Shown here: positions 62,404-64,000 of the stretch, piece after piece
Layout of the letters: each line of letters begins with the position of its first letter
Numbering within the stretch: the stretch's first letter is position 1
Assembly (NCBI RefSeq): GCF_947179515.1
Contig: NC_067481.1
Location: forward strand, 9,225,183 to 9,289,182
Direction of reading: 5' to 3'
Source of the DNA: Apodemus sylvaticus
Taxonomy: Eukaryota; Chordata; Mammalia; Rodentia; Muridae
DNA length: 64,000 nt
The notes under the pieces: generated by a model
What the model saw: only the letters and a program-made list of their open reading frames with translations
What the model was told of the DNA's origin: nothing
Database searches by the model: none
Position numbers and translations under genes: made by a program

Positions 62404-64000
62404 TAGAGGAACATAAGCTGGCCTCTGTGTATGAAAGATACATTCAGAGTGGTGCCGGGTTCCGGGCTCAGCCTCTCTCAAGGTGAATCTTAGGACAATC
62501 CTCTTACTAAAATCCTGCTTTTACCCAGCCCTTTGAGATCCACGCTCACCACTACTATTTCTCTCTGTTTCACCTTCCCCCTCTCCCTGTCCTTTCTGGT
62601 GATCTTTTCTTCTCACTTCGCACACTCATGTCATTCCTTCAAGCCTTGTTCCCTACACACCTGCTGAGAGCTAAGCCCAGTTGTGGGCAGAAGGGCTGTT
62701 GTACCATCAGCTCAGCCTTGAGATGCTGTCTGCTGTAACGCCACCAACACAACTGGTAGGCAGCCGGTGATGCATTAGCCTTCTCCTTCCATCCCTCCCT
62801 CAGCCCAGCCCTGCCCTGCCCCACCCCACCCTGGGAGTGGGGAATGGCCCCCTTCATCCCCTCCTTGCTCCAGTGGGATGACAGACAGCAGTCTCTCAAG
62901 GAGCGCCAGCCATTGTCCACGTGGGCCTTTTCAACACCCATTGCATGGCTTTCTGAGCCCTGGACACACAGAAACTTCCCAAGGTAGGGTCCTGGTCACT
63001 AGTGTCAAGCAATTTAGAAACAACACATAAAATATTCAGAGAATTATTTGTTCAGTTTAGTTTTTTTATATTTTGAAGTTTTCTTTTATGTATATATTGC
63101 GTGTTGAGCGCTTTCCCCCTCTGCATTCCTACTCATATCATTTGTCTCCTCTGTCCCCCTAGAAATCGGTGTTTGTCCTTTCATACCACATATACATACA
63201 TGATTTTAGACATTTGCATACAATCCAGGAACTCCCCAATCCAGGAACTCCGCATAAGAGGTAATATGCAGGATTTGCCTTTCTGAGGTAAAGACAACGT
63301 TTCACACCTCTAAGTATAAATGTTTCTGTTAATCCTGCCTCAAAAAGCAAAGCCTCGTGAAAAAAAATATAGAGATAATTAGGAGGTGGTGAGGTCTGCT
63401 ACCGGGGTAGGTCCAAAGAGTCCCAGGAAGCCAGGCGATTTTGGGGATGCCTGAATCTACAGCCTGTGGGACAGCTGAGGGACTGTTCTGTTATCAGGGA
63501 AAATGCATGTAACATGGAGGGCGGGAGCTACAAAAGTCTTCCCTGGGTGGAGAGCCAGGAGTGGTCAAGGTTGTTTTTACAATGACCAAGGCTAGTTCTG
63601 CAGATTAATCACTTCTGAATGTGGATCCCCCCACCCCTGAAGGCTTGTTGCCAGCCTTTTCTGTTGGAGAGGGCTCGAGGGTGCACGGAGAGCCCCCCCG
63701 CCCCCCAGCAACAGCCTTCCCTCCCGGGTGTGCCAATCCCACTAACCAGCATGAAAAGAGGCCTGCTTTCTTTGCTTTAGCCAGAGAAGGGCATGGTTGG
63801 TCGAATGGCGGAGAGCCCCTTCTGCTCCCTGCAGGAAGGAATGTTTGGAGTGTTTTGCAGCAGAGAGATCGTTCTCCTGGGAGATCACGTGGACTGGCTC
63901 TGGGTGTCATGACCCTTTTCACAATCATCTCCGTCTCTGTCTCAGATGACTACTTTATTGCATTTTTTAAATGAACCCCCGTGTCAGGTGTTACTCCTCG
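62404..64000. other. Repeat-poor 1.6-kb intron stretch to the window end
   Basis: No clear mobile element, exon or RNA gene. AT-rich at 63005-63100. CCAGGAACTCCCCAATCCAGGAACTCC at 63224-63250 is a 17-bp tandem duplication (AATCCAGGAACTCC twice). Confidence 0.5.

Larger units (their letters stand above)
4298..64000 (+). other. Slc39a11: Slc39a11 intron, 5' part, downstream of the exon
   Basis: The window holds at least 59.7 kb after the donor with no further ZIP11 exon. I looked for the next expected segment, beginning with the rest of HNxPEG and the following AVGVGFGA helix, and for the later second metal-binding helix, and found neither. The interval is filled by SINEs, L1 pieces, LTRs and simple repeats, with repeat-free stretches between them. 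A very long intron is in keeping with Slc39a11 being a large gene in mammals. Confidence 0.75.

Noticed and set aside
63605..63974. Overlapping open frames of 107 and 117 codons near the window end
   Set aside because: They overlap on opposite strands in moderately GC-rich intron DNA, and no domain, splice site or family match was recognised.
4298..64000. Further Slc39a11 exons
   Set aside because: I looked for the segment after HNxPEG and the later ZIP helices in + frames and did not find them. A short exon could still be missed by eye; tblastn with mouse ZIP11 would settle it.

Overview
The window looks like about 64 kb of mammalian intronic DNA from a murine rodent (house-mouse-like). The evidence is dense B1, B2, B3 and B4 SINEs, rodent-type L1 3' ends, MT/ORR1-type MaLR LTRs, a URR1-type hAT fossil, an IAP-like ERVK solo LTR and very long (CA)n, (GA)n and (CT)n arrays. 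Free ID elements, abundant in rat, were not seen, which favours Mus or a close relative; the species cannot be fixed by eye.

Only one protein-coding segment is convincing: a 171-nt internal exon at 4127-4297 on the + strand, with a clean acceptor and donor. It encodes part of ZIP11 (Slc39a11), a zinc transporter of the ZIP/SLC39 family. It covers the end of the cytosolic loop and the membrane helix that carries the HNxPEG metal-binding motif. The exon is phase 1-1, so it can be skipped in frame. No other Slc39a11 exon was found, so 1-4126 is read as the end of one intron and 4298-64000 as the start of the next, at least 59.7 kb long.

Layout. 1-4.6 kb: microsatellites, an antisense L1 3' end, a MaLR LTR and the exon. 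4.6-14.6 kb: a B3 split by a URR1 hAT element, a B1 with perfect duplications, and a MaLR LTR interrupted by a fused B1-L1 insertion. 14.6-28.3 kb: a 610-bp polypyrimidine tract, a 19-unit minisatellite with a higher-order repeat, a second minisatellite grown inside an LTR, and several MaLR LTRs. 28.5-42 kb: sparser repeats, long CA-, GA- and TG-rich tracts, and several repeat-free stretches. 42-44.3 kb: an ERVK solo LTR, then a 5'-inverted (twin-primed) L1. 44.3-64 kb: a three-block (CTTT)/(CCTT)/(CTTT) array next to a B1, ancient MaLR remnants, more B3 copies, a ZNF143-like motif and a 380-bp GT-rich array.

No operon, CRISPR array, RNA gene or unfamiliar multi-gene system is present. The notable content is transposon archaeology (chimeric insertion, twin priming, nested elements), unusual tandem arrays, and a few repeat-free AT-rich stretches that could be regulatory. 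Repeat family names are recognised from memory of consensus sequences, and edges are accurate to roughly 10-30 bp unless a target-site duplication (TSD) is given.
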